A DNA stretch of 64,000 bases from positions 124,001 through 188,000 of the forward strand of contig JACKAE010000003.1 in assembly GCA_020635205.1 (NCBI GenBank). Direction: 5' to 3'. The stretch's first letter is position 1. Each line of letters opens with the position of its first letter. Below are positions 9,579 to 17,594 of the stretch, one piece after another. The stretch is from Ignavibacteria bacterium (GTDB taxonomy: Bacteria > Bacteroidota > Ignavibacteria > OLB7). The translations under genes and the position numbers were made by a program. The notes beneath the pieces are model-generated. The model saw only the letters and a list, made by a program, of their open reading frames with translations, did no database searches and was not told the DNA's origin.

Positions 9579-10274
9579 TCAATGCTTATAGATATGCCGC
9601 TTTGTCTTCCGATCCTCGGTGGTGTACTCGATCTCAAGCCTTTGCTTGCTAATCGATTGAACTGTGATGTCATTATACCAACCAACTTCAAGAGCATCGG
9701 GTGGAAGATCGTATGATTCGTGGTGGTTTGTATAGACTTCAGCAAGCCCGAGACGACGTTCAGAAAGGTCATCGATATAGAGCAGATAGCGGCCATCTGA
9801 AGTTAGATCCACAAATTCAACGAACTCCTCATCAATCATTGACTCTCCTGTTGCCTTCTCAATCAGCATAGCAACCTTAGGGTTACCTGATCCGAACCTT
9901 TGCACTAACAAGAAGTAGTCAGGAAAATCTTCCTCAACATATCCAAGATTCTTGCTATGCAAGCCATACGATACTCCAGCCGGAACTGCAATCAGACTAT
10001 CCTTCCACAGCTCAATTTGCTGCATCGGAAGCACAACCCTCTCGAAAGTGTCGAGTACTACTCTGTATATCAATCGACATCCGCCTGAGAGTTGAACAGT
10101 ATCGTATGCCCCGAGTGCAAACTCTCCTGAATATCCCATCGTGTATTCAGTCTCTGCCAGTTGCAAAGAGTCGGGCGTGCTCTCAGTTCGAATATCTGCC
10201 CCGCAAGCAAACAACATCAAGCTGAGAAGAGAGCAAATGCTCTGCGGTTTGAGTAAGAAGTAAGTGAAGTGCAT
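9579..10274 (-). CDS. Predicted lipoprotein, paralogue of its upstream neighbour
   Basis: The ATG at 10274 is chosen over 10304 because MHFTYFLLKPQSIC then aligns with the neighbouring paralogue's MRFTYSLFKPQSIC. The signal peptide ends in the lipobox LMLFAC. The rest (about 230 aa) has short repeated motifs of the kind LTSDGRYLLYIDD and RRLGLAEVYT that look like beta-propeller blades. Function is unknown. It lies downstream of the paralogue 10353-11066 on the same strand, apparently after a local duplication, with 78 bp between them. Confidence 0.7.
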   Translation of the reverse strand: MHFTYFLLKPQSICSLLSLMLFACGADIRTESTPDSLQLAETEYTMGYSGEFALGAYDTVQLSGGCRLIYRVVLDTFERVVLPMQQIELWKDSLIAVPAGVSYGLHSKNLGYVEEDFPDYFLLVQRFGSGNPKVAMLIEKATGESMIDEEFVEFVDLTSDGRYLLYIDDLSERRLGLAEVYTNHHESYDLPPDALEVGWYNDITVQSISKQRLEIEYTTEDRKTKRHIYKH

Positions 10275-10352
10275 GGAAAGGGTTGAATTAAATGGGTTAA
10301 CCATAACCGTATTGAAAAGAGTTGGTCATGCAGATTCGCATTGCCTCACACA

Positions 10353-11066
10353 TCAGTGCTGTGTTTGTCGCTTGTAGACATAACGTGCCATTGATGCCAT
10401 TTCTGGGTCTCCTGCCTCATATGCTTCATTTGTCTCATACTCTATTGCAAACTCTCTTTTGTTTACCCACGCAATCTCTGTTGCCTCCCAGAACCTACGT
10501 TGAATAATGTCCGAAGGGAGAGTGTATACTTCTCGACGACCGGTATAGATATCCAGCAATCCAAGACGTACATATGTAGAATCTTCATCTACAATAAGTA
10601 TGTATTGACCGTCAGGAGTCACATCCACTAACGTGACATACGAACATCCTAACAACGATGCACCGGTCTTCTTATCAAATGCGTACGCCTCTGTTCCAAT
10701 ATTTGCAGTCTCAGTTAATAGGAAATATGTAGGGTAATCCTGAATGTTAGGCCACGCATAATGCAAACTGTCTACAACTGCAATCAATGTGTCCTTCCAC
10801 AATTCTACCTGCCGCATTTTAACATCGAAATTCTTATACGTATAGAATACTTCCTTAAAGATTAGGTCATAACCTCCTGAAAGCTGAGTGGTGTCATACG
10901 TCCCATACCAAATACCTTCTTTATGAGAAGCAACACATTCCAAATGATTCGAATAAACAACATCAACGTCTTCTCGAGTTCGAATATCTGCCTCACAAGC
11001 AAACAGCATCAAGACGAGAAGCAAGCAAATGCTCTGCGGTTTGAATAGAGAGTAGGTGAAACGCAT
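10353..11066 (-). CDS. Predicted lipoprotein, paralogue of its downstream neighbour
   Basis: This 237-aa protein has the signal peptide MRFTYSLFKPQSIC followed by the lipobox LMLFAC. It shares order and wording of motifs with the downstream gene: YDTTQLSGGYDLIFKEV against YDTVQLSGGCRLIYRVV, QVELWKDTLIAV against QIELWKDSLIAV, and LVDVTPDGQYILIVDED against FVDLTSDGRYLLYIDDL. This is a clear tandem duplication that has since diverged. The WD40/PD40-like sequence rhythm suggests a beta-propeller in the envelope. No enzymatic motif is seen. Confidence 0.7.
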   Translation of the reverse strand: MRFTYSLFKPQSICLLLVLMLFACEADIRTREDVDVVYSNHLECVASHKEGIWYGTYDTTQLSGGYDLIFKEVFYTYKNFDVKMRQVELWKDTLIAVVDSLHYAWPNIQDYPTYFLLTETANIGTEAYAFDKKTGASLLGCSYVTLVDVTPDGQYILIVDEDSTYVRLGLLDIYTGRREVYTLPSDIIQRRFWEATEIAWVNKREFAIEYETNEAYEAGDPEMASMARYVYKRQTQH

Positions 11067-11217
11067 CGGAAGTATTTAGTAAAAGTGTCAAGATAACTGA
11101 GGTACTTTATGAGTTCAACAGAAGCCTCAACCGCACTTGTCAATCGAGGTGACAGAACATTGAACCACAACGCCGTACTATCCCCCTCCCCTTTTGTGTC
11201 TTGGCGGCTTTGCGTGC

Positions 11218-11799
11218 CTACTCAACAACCACCCCAAACACATCCAACAACGCGAAGACTTCAGGCTGTGAGAACTTCGCTCCGGTGAGAAGGTTCTCTC
11301 GTGGGTCAATTGTGTAGTTGCGAGCTTCGCGGAGGTCTGCATCAGTTAGGTTTGTTCTCTGAAAGCGACTGCGAAGGAGGTCGGTCTGGTTGAAGGTTGC
11401 CCCGCTTAGGTCGGTTTCCACAAACTCGCACTCCCTGACTATCGCGTCTACGAACGTTGTCTCGGCAAACTTTCCACCACTGAAGTCGCAGAACTCGAGA
11501 ACAGATCGCTCGAACTTCCAATCAACAATAAACTGGTTGATGCTGGTGAAGTTCACTCCAGCAATTTTGCAGTCACGAAAGTGAACAGTCCGGAAACTAC
11601 AGTCGGAGATAGTCACTCGCGAGAGATTGCAGTTGTCGAAGAGAACATCTTCAAACGTGGAGCCACTCAGGTTTGCTCCAGCGAAATTGCACTGGCTGAA
11701 GGTGCAACCTTCAAACTCGGCTTCGATGATTTGTAAATCTGCGTAGTCTTCCCCAGTCACAGAGAGATCACGATATGCTGTCTTTGCCTGTAGGTTCAT
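11218..11799 (-). CDS. Pentapeptide-repeat protein
   Basis: This 193-aa protein consists almost entirely of A(D/N)LXX-type five-residue repeats, for example CNFAGANLSGSTFEDVLFDN and DLSGATFNQTDLLRSRF, which fold into a right-handed quadrilateral beta-helix. It ends in the NYTIDPRENLLTGAKFS and LLDVFGV segments common at the end of this family. Some members (Qnr, MfpA, McbG) mimic DNA and protect gyrase, but most have no known role, and nothing here proves a gyrase partner. Its ATG follows directly after the TAA of the upstream lipoprotein gene with no gap, so the two are almost certainly translated from one mRNA. Confidence 0.85.
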   Translation of the reverse strand: MNLQAKTAYRDLSVTGEDYADLQIIEAEFEGCTFSQCNFAGANLSGSTFEDVLFDNCNLSRVTISDCSFRTVHFRDCKIAGVNFTSINQFIVDWKFERSVLEFCDFSGGKFAETTFVDAIVRECEFVETDLSGATFNQTDLLRSRFQRTNLTDADLREARNYTIDPRENLLTGAKFSQPEVFALLDVFGVVVE

Positions 11800-12273
11800 T
11801 TAGCCAACTCCTCCAATCAAGCCAGCACGAAACTGCTTGCTCGATAATTGATTCACAACAAGACGCCAGTTGTTATGTACTCGGATTCCACTTTTCATCT
11901 CTATAATCGCATTGACTTCATAACTCCCCTCACCCTCTAATTCTGTTACGGTAACGTCCACAACACTCTTCAAATCTTCTACGTGAGGGTTCACAAATTC
12001 TCCTCTCTCCACATTCTCTCCTGAGAAGAACTCATTCAGAAACTGGTCAGTTCTGCCACCGAGGAATTGATCGTGTTGTTCCCGCACGTAATCGGGATCC
12101 ATCAACTCCATCAAGAGTTTCTTATCCTGTTTTGCCACCCCCTGCTTCAGCAGACTTACTGCCCGATCCACAGCCTCCCCTTCAGTATCGGCGATTAGTG
12201 AAACATCTTTGGCTCCACTACAGGCGGAGAGAAGGGTTGAGATTAGGAGAAGAGATAGATAGGTTCTTTTCAT
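11800..12273 (-). CDS. Predicted lipoprotein coupled to the pentapeptide-repeat gene
   Basis: The frame is open from 12411, but only the ATG at 12273 gives a signal peptide (MKRTYLSLLLISTLLSAC, lipobox LLSAC). The upstream part falls in a repeat element and is not coding. The mature domain of about 140 aa has a helix-rich start (AVDRAVSLLKQGVAKQDKKLLMELM) and a beta-rich end (VNAIIEMKSGIRVHNNWRLVV), resembling the cone-shaped NTF2/DUF4878-type small lipoprotein fold. That assignment is weak. Its TAA abuts the ATG of the pentapeptide-repeat gene. Confidence 0.7.
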   Translation of the reverse strand: MKRTYLSLLLISTLLSACSGAKDVSLIADTEGEAVDRAVSLLKQGVAKQDKKLLMELMDPDYVREQHDQFLGGRTDQFLNEFFSGENVERGEFVNPHVEDLKSVVDVTVTELEGEGSYEVNAIIEMKSGIRVHNNWRLVVNQLSSKQFRAGLIGGVG

Positions 12274-12319
12274 TTTTGAAACTCTATGCAGTTGTTCTTG
12301 CTTTTCACTCTTACGCTTT

Positions 12320-12581
12320 CTTAGAGCGTGCTGACAATCACGATTTCCAGAAGGGACGCACCGCTGGTGCTCCACGGCAGAGGTATCGTCGGATTCCTCG
12401 CGCTCACGCACGAGGCTATCAACCGACGGTCGCTCCGCGACGTTATAAAATCATCACCGAAGAGCCGCATCGCGGTGAACCGTTGGTAGCCTGGAGCGGA
12501 AGCTCCGGGCAACGAGAGCCTACCGAGAGCGTAGCTCCAGAGGAGTGATCAGCGCATTGTCAATTGTCAACACGCTCTAAG
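12320..12581. mobile_element. 262-bp MITE-like element with 19-bp terminal inverted repeats
   Basis: The ends CTTAGAGCGTGCTGACAAT (12320-12338) and ATTGTCAACACGCTCTAAG (12563-12581) are inverted repeats matching at 18 of 19 positions. The interior is rich in short hairpins (GTCGC-TCC-GCGAC; GGAGC-GGAA-GCTCC; GAG-CGTA-GCTC) and has no transposase. No clear target-site duplication is visible. The right end overlaps the last codons and TGA stop of the endonuclease/phosphatase-family gene (stop at 12567-12569). It fits a non-autonomous element, but a structured repeat of another kind is possible. Confidence 0.6.
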
Positions 12582-13523
12582 GCCGAGCGTTACTTCAAGT
12601 GGCCAATGGTCTGAACCGATTCTCTTGCCACGCCGGAACTTCCTCACCACAATTGTATCCGAGACTAATAGGTGATCGAGTGGAATCATCATCGGCGGGA
12701 AAGGTGTTGGCCACGTGCCGACGTAGCCAAACCCTCTCCGGGCGTCGTGCAGACCCGAGACTTTGAGAAGATCACCGAAGAGAGAATCCCACGGAGTCGC
12801 ATTTAAGTCCCCAACTACTATCACCCCCTCTTCCTTTGATAGACGAGCTTCACCGGCAGTATTCAACACATACTCTCTGCGTGGTTCAACCCACCAGGGG
12901 CGTTCTGGAGAGAGTGGATGTGCGATGATGAGACGAATTGTTTGGGAGGGATGGCAAAGTGTGGCCGCCAGCGAAGCCTGGTTTGGATGAGATTCATCCG
13001 TTCTCTTCACGAGGTTCTCTATCGGGAACTGACTCCACAACAAAACTCCGAAGCGTTCACCTCGGTAAATATGATAAGAACGATGTAGAAGAGTATCGTT
13101 CATCCGCTCTGTTAAAAGAGTCTGAAGTTCGGGCGAGCACTCAATGAGGATCAGGAGGCTGGGAGAGGTTTGCCTGATCGCCTCGACCACACGCTCAACT
13201 TTTGTGTTCGAGGCGTTGACGTTCGCAAAAAAAATTTGAAGCTGATTGTCGTTCTCCACAGCCTTCCTTCTGAAGGCTCTCTCCCAACGAATTTTAGCGA
13301 AGTAGGGACTTGAAAAGTAGAGAAACAACAAGAGGGGAACGGGAACATACAGCACAAGTCCAGAAATAGTGAGGTAAACTGTGCAGACCAAATAGGTGAG
13401 TGCTATGTGTGGTTTGTACTGTATGAGCAGAACTTCAAACCAACTTTGGCGCATCGCCAAGAGGATATAGGTGGCAATTAGCAGAAGGCAACCGAACAAA
13501 CTCAGGATGAATGTAAAGCTCAC
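12567..13523 (-). CDS. Membrane-anchored endonuclease/exonuclease/phosphatase-family protein
   Basis: This 318-aa protein starts with two or three TM helices (1-80) followed by the EEP fold. Motifs are NVNASN (start of the fold), LILIECSPEL (metal-binding Glu), IIAHPLSP, VVGDLNATPWDS (catalytic D-x-N), PLDHLLVSD and the terminal GSDHWPLEV with the D-H pair. Such membrane EEP proteins act on phosphodiesters outside the cytoplasm; the substrate cannot be told. The GTG start overlaps the TGA of the upstream MscS-like frame in a GTGA tetranucleotide, implying translational coupling. The last residues LRAC and the stop are encoded by the inverted repeat of the adjacent element. Confidence 0.8.
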   Translation of the reverse strand: MSFTFILSLFGCLLLIATYILLAMRQSWFEVLLIQYKPHIALTYLVCTVYLTISGLVLYVPVPLLLFLYFSSPYFAKIRWERAFRRKAVENDNQLQIFFANVNASNTKVERVVEAIRQTSPSLLILIECSPELQTLLTERMNDTLLHRSYHIYRGERFGVLLWSQFPIENLVKRTDESHPNQASLAATLCHPSQTIRLIIAHPLSPERPWWVEPRREYVLNTAGEARLSKEEGVIVVGDLNATPWDSLFGDLLKVSGLHDARRGFGYVGTWPTPFPPMMIPLDHLLVSDTIVVRKFRRGKRIGSDHWPLEVTLGLRAC

Positions 13524-13804
13524 GGAAGTCCCTCTCCCCCATTCTCCTCTCCGAAATTCATTCCCTTCTCACGTAAGTCCAACTCTTCGCCGAGCCGATA
13601 GAACCGTTGCGTTGGATATGCAAAATCGATATCCGGTTCGGCGTTGAACTTGTCAAGGATTGCCTCCCAGAACATCTCCTTCCGATACCGGCGGCGACGA
13701 GGTTCGCAGAGGTATCGTATCTGGAGCATGATTCCACTATCTCGGACTGAGGTGTAAACAATGGGAGTCAGCTTATTGTAGAAGATCATATACTTGCTTG
13801 AGGC
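13520..13804 (-). pseudogene. C-terminal part of an MscS-type channel, cut off by an in-frame TAA
   Basis: This segment is in the same frame as 13805-14479, separated only by one TAA (13805-13807). It encodes ASSKYMIFYNKLTPIVYTSV, then RYLCEPRRRR and IDFAYPTQRFY, which is the conserved C-terminal cytoplasmic end of MscS-like channels of this subtype. It could be a decayed gene, a sequencing error, or readthrough. An internal ATG at 13789 could start a separate 89-aa product. Its TGA overlaps the GTG of the following EEP gene. Confidence 0.7.
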
Positions 13805-14479
13805 TTAACGCAGTTTCTCGCGGGCAGTATCCTGCAAGTCATCATGTTCTTCGGCAATCTCTTGCAGAATCTTTTTTCCTTTTTTCCAATTGCTCTCGAA
13901 TGTGAGGAGAACCGAAAGTTCATCCCAGATGTAGGAGAATGCTTTGGTATAGTTTGCTTGATCTTGCGTAAAGATTTTGCCGTTGGGGATGTGAATGATT
14001 CTTCCCGTACTCTGGTCACCATCAACCCAGTTGCCGATTTCCAAGAGGGTAAACTGGAATATCCTTTGGTCGATGACATCGCCGGAATGGTCGCCAATCT
14101 GTACGCGATCTCCCACCTCGAATGGGCGTCGCCAAATAATGAAGAGCCAACCAGCCATGTTTGCAATCGGATCCTTTAACGCAATGGCAAGTCCAGCAGA
14201 GACGAGACCGAGATAGGTTGCCAACGACTCTACACCCTCGAACCAGATACGACTGATTAACAACAGGCCGATGATATAAACTCCGTAGGCAGTCCCCTTA
14301 TTCCAGCTATAACGTGCCCTGTGGTCGGTAACTCGTTTTCGAACAAGTTTGAGGGCAACTTGCCTGATTGCCCAGAGAAGGATAAACGTAATAAAGGTGA
14401 AGAGGAGCTTTACCACTAACCCCTCAGAGACTTTTAACGTCTCGGCAATCCACGATATAATTTGATCGAGATATTCCAT
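13805..14479 (-). CDS. MscS-family mechanosensitive channel, N-terminal part (truncated)
   Basis: This 224-aa product has two N-terminal TM helices (about 15-40 and 60-82), the pore helix TM3 with Gly/Ala packing (YLGLVSAGLAIALKDPIANMAGW) and the beta domain (VGDRVQIGDHSGDVIDQRIFQFTLLEI, VHIPNGK-like IIHIPNGKIF). Translation stops at a TAA just where relatives carry on with KYM(I)xYxKLTPIVYT; that part is present in frame downstream (13520-13804). A truncated product would lack the lower cytoplasmic portal and probably not form a normal channel. Start ATG at 14479. Confidence 0.8.
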   Translation of the reverse strand: MEYLDQIISWIAETLKVSEGLVVKLLFTFITFILLWAIRQVALKLVRKRVTDHRARYSWNKGTAYGVYIIGLLLISRIWFEGVESLATYLGLVSAGLAIALKDPIANMAGWLFIIWRRPFEVGDRVQIGDHSGDVIDQRIFQFTLLEIGNWVDGDQSTGRIIHIPNGKIFTQDQANYTKAFSYIWDELSVLLTFESNWKKGKKILQEIAEEHDDLQDTAREKLR

Positions 14480-14588
14480 ACGAAGTTCGTGCGAACGTTT
14501 CTCAGACTCGTATCCTACCCTTCACCTTTATCTCAAGTTCCTCAACCTACTACCTCCTAATTCTTAATCCCTCGCTCTTACCACCTCC

Positions 14589-17105
14589 CTACATCGCTCC
14601 CTGCGCATCGACATCAACGATCAAATCTACTGCCGAGGTTCCGTGTGTCTCACGATACTTCTGGTGGGCAGTTGTGAAGAAGTGGTAGAACTGCTTGCCA
14701 CCCGGATCGACACGCCGGTTATTCTTGACAATAATCTGATAGCGGTAGAAGTTCCGCAATTTCCAGATTAGTGCAGCAGTCGGACCGAAAATTTCCATCC
14801 CCTCGTAATTCGTTGGTAACAACTGCCGGAAGAGTCGGGCGTGACGTTCGGTCTCCTTTTGATCTTTCGACCGAAATTCAATTAGTACAAATCGAGCAAA
14901 GGGAGGATAGTTCAGTTCCTTCCTCCCCCGAATCTCATCTTCGTACATCGTCAGATAATCTTTGGAGAAAGCTGCTAAGATTGCCGGGTGATCTGGATGC
15001 CCTGTCTGCACAATCACTTCTCCCGGTGTATCGCTCCGCCGTCCTGCACGACCGGAAACTTGCGTTATCAACTGGAATGTCCGCTCACCAGAACGGAAGT
15101 CGGGAAGCATAAGTTGTGTGTCGGCACTTATAACCCCAACTAAGGAGACTCGGGGGAAATCGAGTCCTTTGGCCACCATCTGTGTGCCGAGAAGGATGTC
15201 TACTTCACCACGACCAAATTCGGCGAGCATCTTTTTGTGTGCCCCCTTCCTACTGGTTGTGTCCAGATCCATCCGCCTGATGCGCGCCTCGGGGAGTTGT
15301 TCCCGTAACTCCTCCTCAACTCGCTCTGTCCCAACCCCGGGCTGGCGAAGATCGTGATTGCCGCATACCTCACATTCGTTCTCCCGCCCTCGGCTGTAGC
15401 CACAGTAGTGGCAGCGAAGTTGGTGGAGTCCTTTGTGATAGGTTAAGGTTACTGCACAGTTGGGGCACATCGGGGAGTGGGCGCAGTTGGTACACTCTAA
15501 GCGGGTGGCAAATCCTCGTCGGTTCTGAAAGAGGATTGTCCCCTCGCTCTTGGCAATCCGGTCGCGAATATCTCCAATCAGTTTTACGGAGAGTGAGCCT
15601 CTCATCAAGTTCTGCTTCTTCGCTTCTACTGTATTCACCAGAACCATCTGCGGTTCCTGCGCTCCATCAATCCGGTTTGGTAGTTCCAGCAGTCGGTATT
15701 TTCCTCTCTGCGCATTATAGTATGACTCCACCGAAGGGGTAGCCGAGCCGAGAACAATCACAGCCCCCTCAATGTCTGCCCGAACCACCGCCGCGTCCCG
15801 AGCGTTGTATCGAGGCTGGGCATCATATTGCTTGTAGCTACTCTCATGCTCTTCGTCGACAATGATAACGCCAACGTTGTGAAGTGGAGCGAAGAGAGCC
15901 GAACGTGGACCGATCACCAGATCACACTCTCCGGCGGCAGCTCGCCGCCATCCATCAAAGCGCTCCCCTTCGGACATTCGACTGTGGAGCAGAACGATTC
16001 GGTCGCCGAAGTGTGCTTTGAATCGTTCTACAAGTTGTACAGTCAGTGCAATCTCAGGCACAAGGAGGATTGCCCGTTTTTTCTGGGCAAGTCCTCGCTT
16101 AATCACCTCTATATATACCTGCGTCTTTCCCGACCCGGTCACTCCGTGGAGAAGAAATGGCGCAAACCCCTTTCCAATCTCTGCTGCGATGGTGTTGATC
16201 GCCTCCGCCTGCTCTCGATTGGGAACAATATCCATCGGGTTCCCCTCCATAATGCCGACCGAATCGAGATGGGCTTCGAGAATCTCCTCCCGCGACACTT
16301 CAATCTCCTCAATCACCACTCCCCCCTTCTCTTCCAATCCTTTCAGTGCCGATGAGGAAGCCTTCGCATCTTCCAACAGTTTCGGTACAGGAATTAACTC
16401 ACTCCCAGCCCGTTCGGCGTGAGTGTAGAGCAGGACAAGAATGGCCGACTGCTTCGGAGCCGAGGTGTCGAGTTGGTCGAAGAGTTTGTGGAGTCGTTCT
16501 TCGTCGGCAAGCAGACCGGGGTGGATGCGCGCGCCCCGCACAGTTTTTGGAGCTACCCCTTTCGAGTCAGCTATTTGTCTCCCGATAATTCCCTTCTCCT
16601 CAAGTGCCACAAGTTGCGAGTGCAACCCATCGGCCCCTACTTTCCGCTGGAGAAAGCCAACTTTCACCCCTTTTTCGTGATCGCTCAGCGCGACAACCAC
16701 AGCAGCTTGGCGTGGAGCGCGGCGACGTAGTTCCTGAAGCTCCTCCCCTACTACTTCGCGCAGCAGGCGGATCAAGTGACCCGATTCTGGAGACATTCCT
16801 TGGGGGAGCATCGAGCGAAGCGTCTCGCCGAGTGGCGAGATATAGTAGTTGCTGATCCACTCGGCAAAGCGGAGAAGATTGTCGTCGAAGAGAGGCTCGG
16901 TGTCGAGAACATCCTTTATCGGTCTGACCCCCTCAACATCGGTCGTCTCCATCTCATCAACCACAACACCTGTCAGCGTCCGCTTCCCGAATGGGATTGA
17001 GACCCGCGAGCCGAAGAGGGCAGCCCCACGAAATGTTTCAGGGACTGCATAGGTAAACGTTTTGAAAAGTGGGACAGGTACGGCAACACGAACAAAGAGT
17101 GGCAT
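14589..17105 (-). CDS. priA: Primosomal replication-restart helicase PriA
   Basis: PriA recognises stalled forks and reloads the replicative helicase. At 838 aa it is slightly longer than typical (~730-820). Visible parts are the N-terminal 3' DNA-binding domain (FRGAALFGSRVSIPFGKR, WISNYYISPLGETLRSMLP), a winged-helix part, Walker A GVTGSGKTQVY near 320, the DEEH box (VIIVDEEHESSYKQ), motif III SATPS, and the Zn-binding cysteines CTNC, CPNC, CHYC and CEVC at about 535-580. C-terminal helicase motifs are LLGTQMVAKGLDFP and ITQVSGRAGR. Every key motif is intact. Monocistronic as far as can be seen; starts at ATG 17105. Confidence 0.97.
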   Translation of the reverse strand: MPLFVRVAVPVPLFKTFTYAVPETFRGAALFGSRVSIPFGKRTLTGVVVDEMETTDVEGVRPIKDVLDTEPLFDDNLLRFAEWISNYYISPLGETLRSMLPQGMSPESGHLIRLLREVVGEELQELRRRAPRQAAVVVALSDHEKGVKVGFLQRKVGADGLHSQLVALEEKGIIGRQIADSKGVAPKTVRGARIHPGLLADEERLHKLFDQLDTSAPKQSAILVLLYTHAERAGSELIPVPKLLEDAKASSSALKGLEEKGGVVIEEIEVSREEILEAHLDSVGIMEGNPMDIVPNREQAEAINTIAAEIGKGFAPFLLHGVTGSGKTQVYIEVIKRGLAQKKRAILLVPEIALTVQLVERFKAHFGDRIVLLHSRMSEGERFDGWRRAAAGECDLVIGPRSALFAPLHNVGVIIVDEEHESSYKQYDAQPRYNARDAAVVRADIEGAVIVLGSATPSVESYYNAQRGKYRLLELPNRIDGAQEPQMVLVNTVEAKKQNLMRGSLSVKLIGDIRDRIAKSEGTILFQNRRGFATRLECTNCAHSPMCPNCAVTLTYHKGLHQLRCHYCGYSRGRENECEVCGNHDLRQPGVGTERVEEELREQLPEARIRRMDLDTTSRKGAHKKMLAEFGRGEVDILLGTQMVAKGLDFPRVSLVGVISADTQLMLPDFRSGERTFQLITQVSGRAGRRSDTPGEVIVQTGHPDHPAILAAFSKDYLTMYEDEIRGRKELNYPPFARFVLIEFRSKDQKETERHARLFRQLLPTNYEGMEIFGPTAALIWKLRNFYRYQIIVKNNRRVDPGGKQFYHFFTTAHQKYRETHGTSAVDLIVDVDAQGAM

Positions 17106-17594
17106 AACAAAATTCCGAAGCGATGTCGATACGATGTAGTTGGTTACTCGTCGGTCAATTCCCCTAAAGATACGGGTGTTGTCCGTAGGGGCGAATAATT
17201 ATTCGCCCCTCTCTCCCACGCACAATCAACACCAAAACACCTTATCTGTACTCAGTCCGAATCTTGACCCTTACAAAAAAAAGCAGCCTACTTTGTGTTT
17301 TGCCTTAACGTTACGCTTGTCATGTTTTCCGACTTGAAGTATTTTCGTGCCGTCTTTTGTGAGAGATGCTCTCATAAAAGAGCCTGAGATTGCTTTTGAT
17401 TTCTTTGATATGTGAGTGTGAAGTGTCGGTTCTGGCAGCCTGTTGAGACAGGAACGTTCTCTTCACAACACCATGCAATGATGATGACCACGAGGCTTTT
17501 TGTATAGAATTTTTGATACTCCTTGACTACTTAGCATCACAGGCATAGTTGCTCGACCATTATTCAGACACTTGTCAGAAGGTCTTTATACGCG
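17106..17594. other. 489-bp spacer between divergent priA and the ACIII operon
   Basis: There is no gene here. It holds the 24-bp perfect palindrome at 17187-17210 and an AT-rich stretch before actA. The promoter of the long respiratory operon must lie here. A TTGACT at 17523-17528 is a possible -35-like element, but no convincing -10 partner follows at normal spacing. Confidence 0.5.
17187..17210. repeat. 24-bp perfect palindrome
   Basis: Both strands read AGGGGCGAATAATTATTCGC followed by CCCT. It has GC-rich arms and an AT-rich centre. It resembles short palindromic GGGGCGAA...TTCGCCCC units dispersed in many bacterial genomes. It could act as an operator, a cruciform, or a mobile palindromic unit. 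There is no T-run to make it a standard terminator. Confidence 0.85.

Noticed and set aside
12132..12548. Plus-strand frame of 138 codons over the 262-bp element
   Set aside because: It lies antisense to the lipoprotein gene and within the hairpin-rich repeat; the peptide reflects repeat sequence, not a protein family.
13520..14479. TAA reassigned to an amino acid in this organism
   Set aside because: TAA is used as a normal stop by many genes in the window (for example polA's neighbours, ctaD, ctaC), so a general code change is excluded; mutation, error or local readthrough remain.
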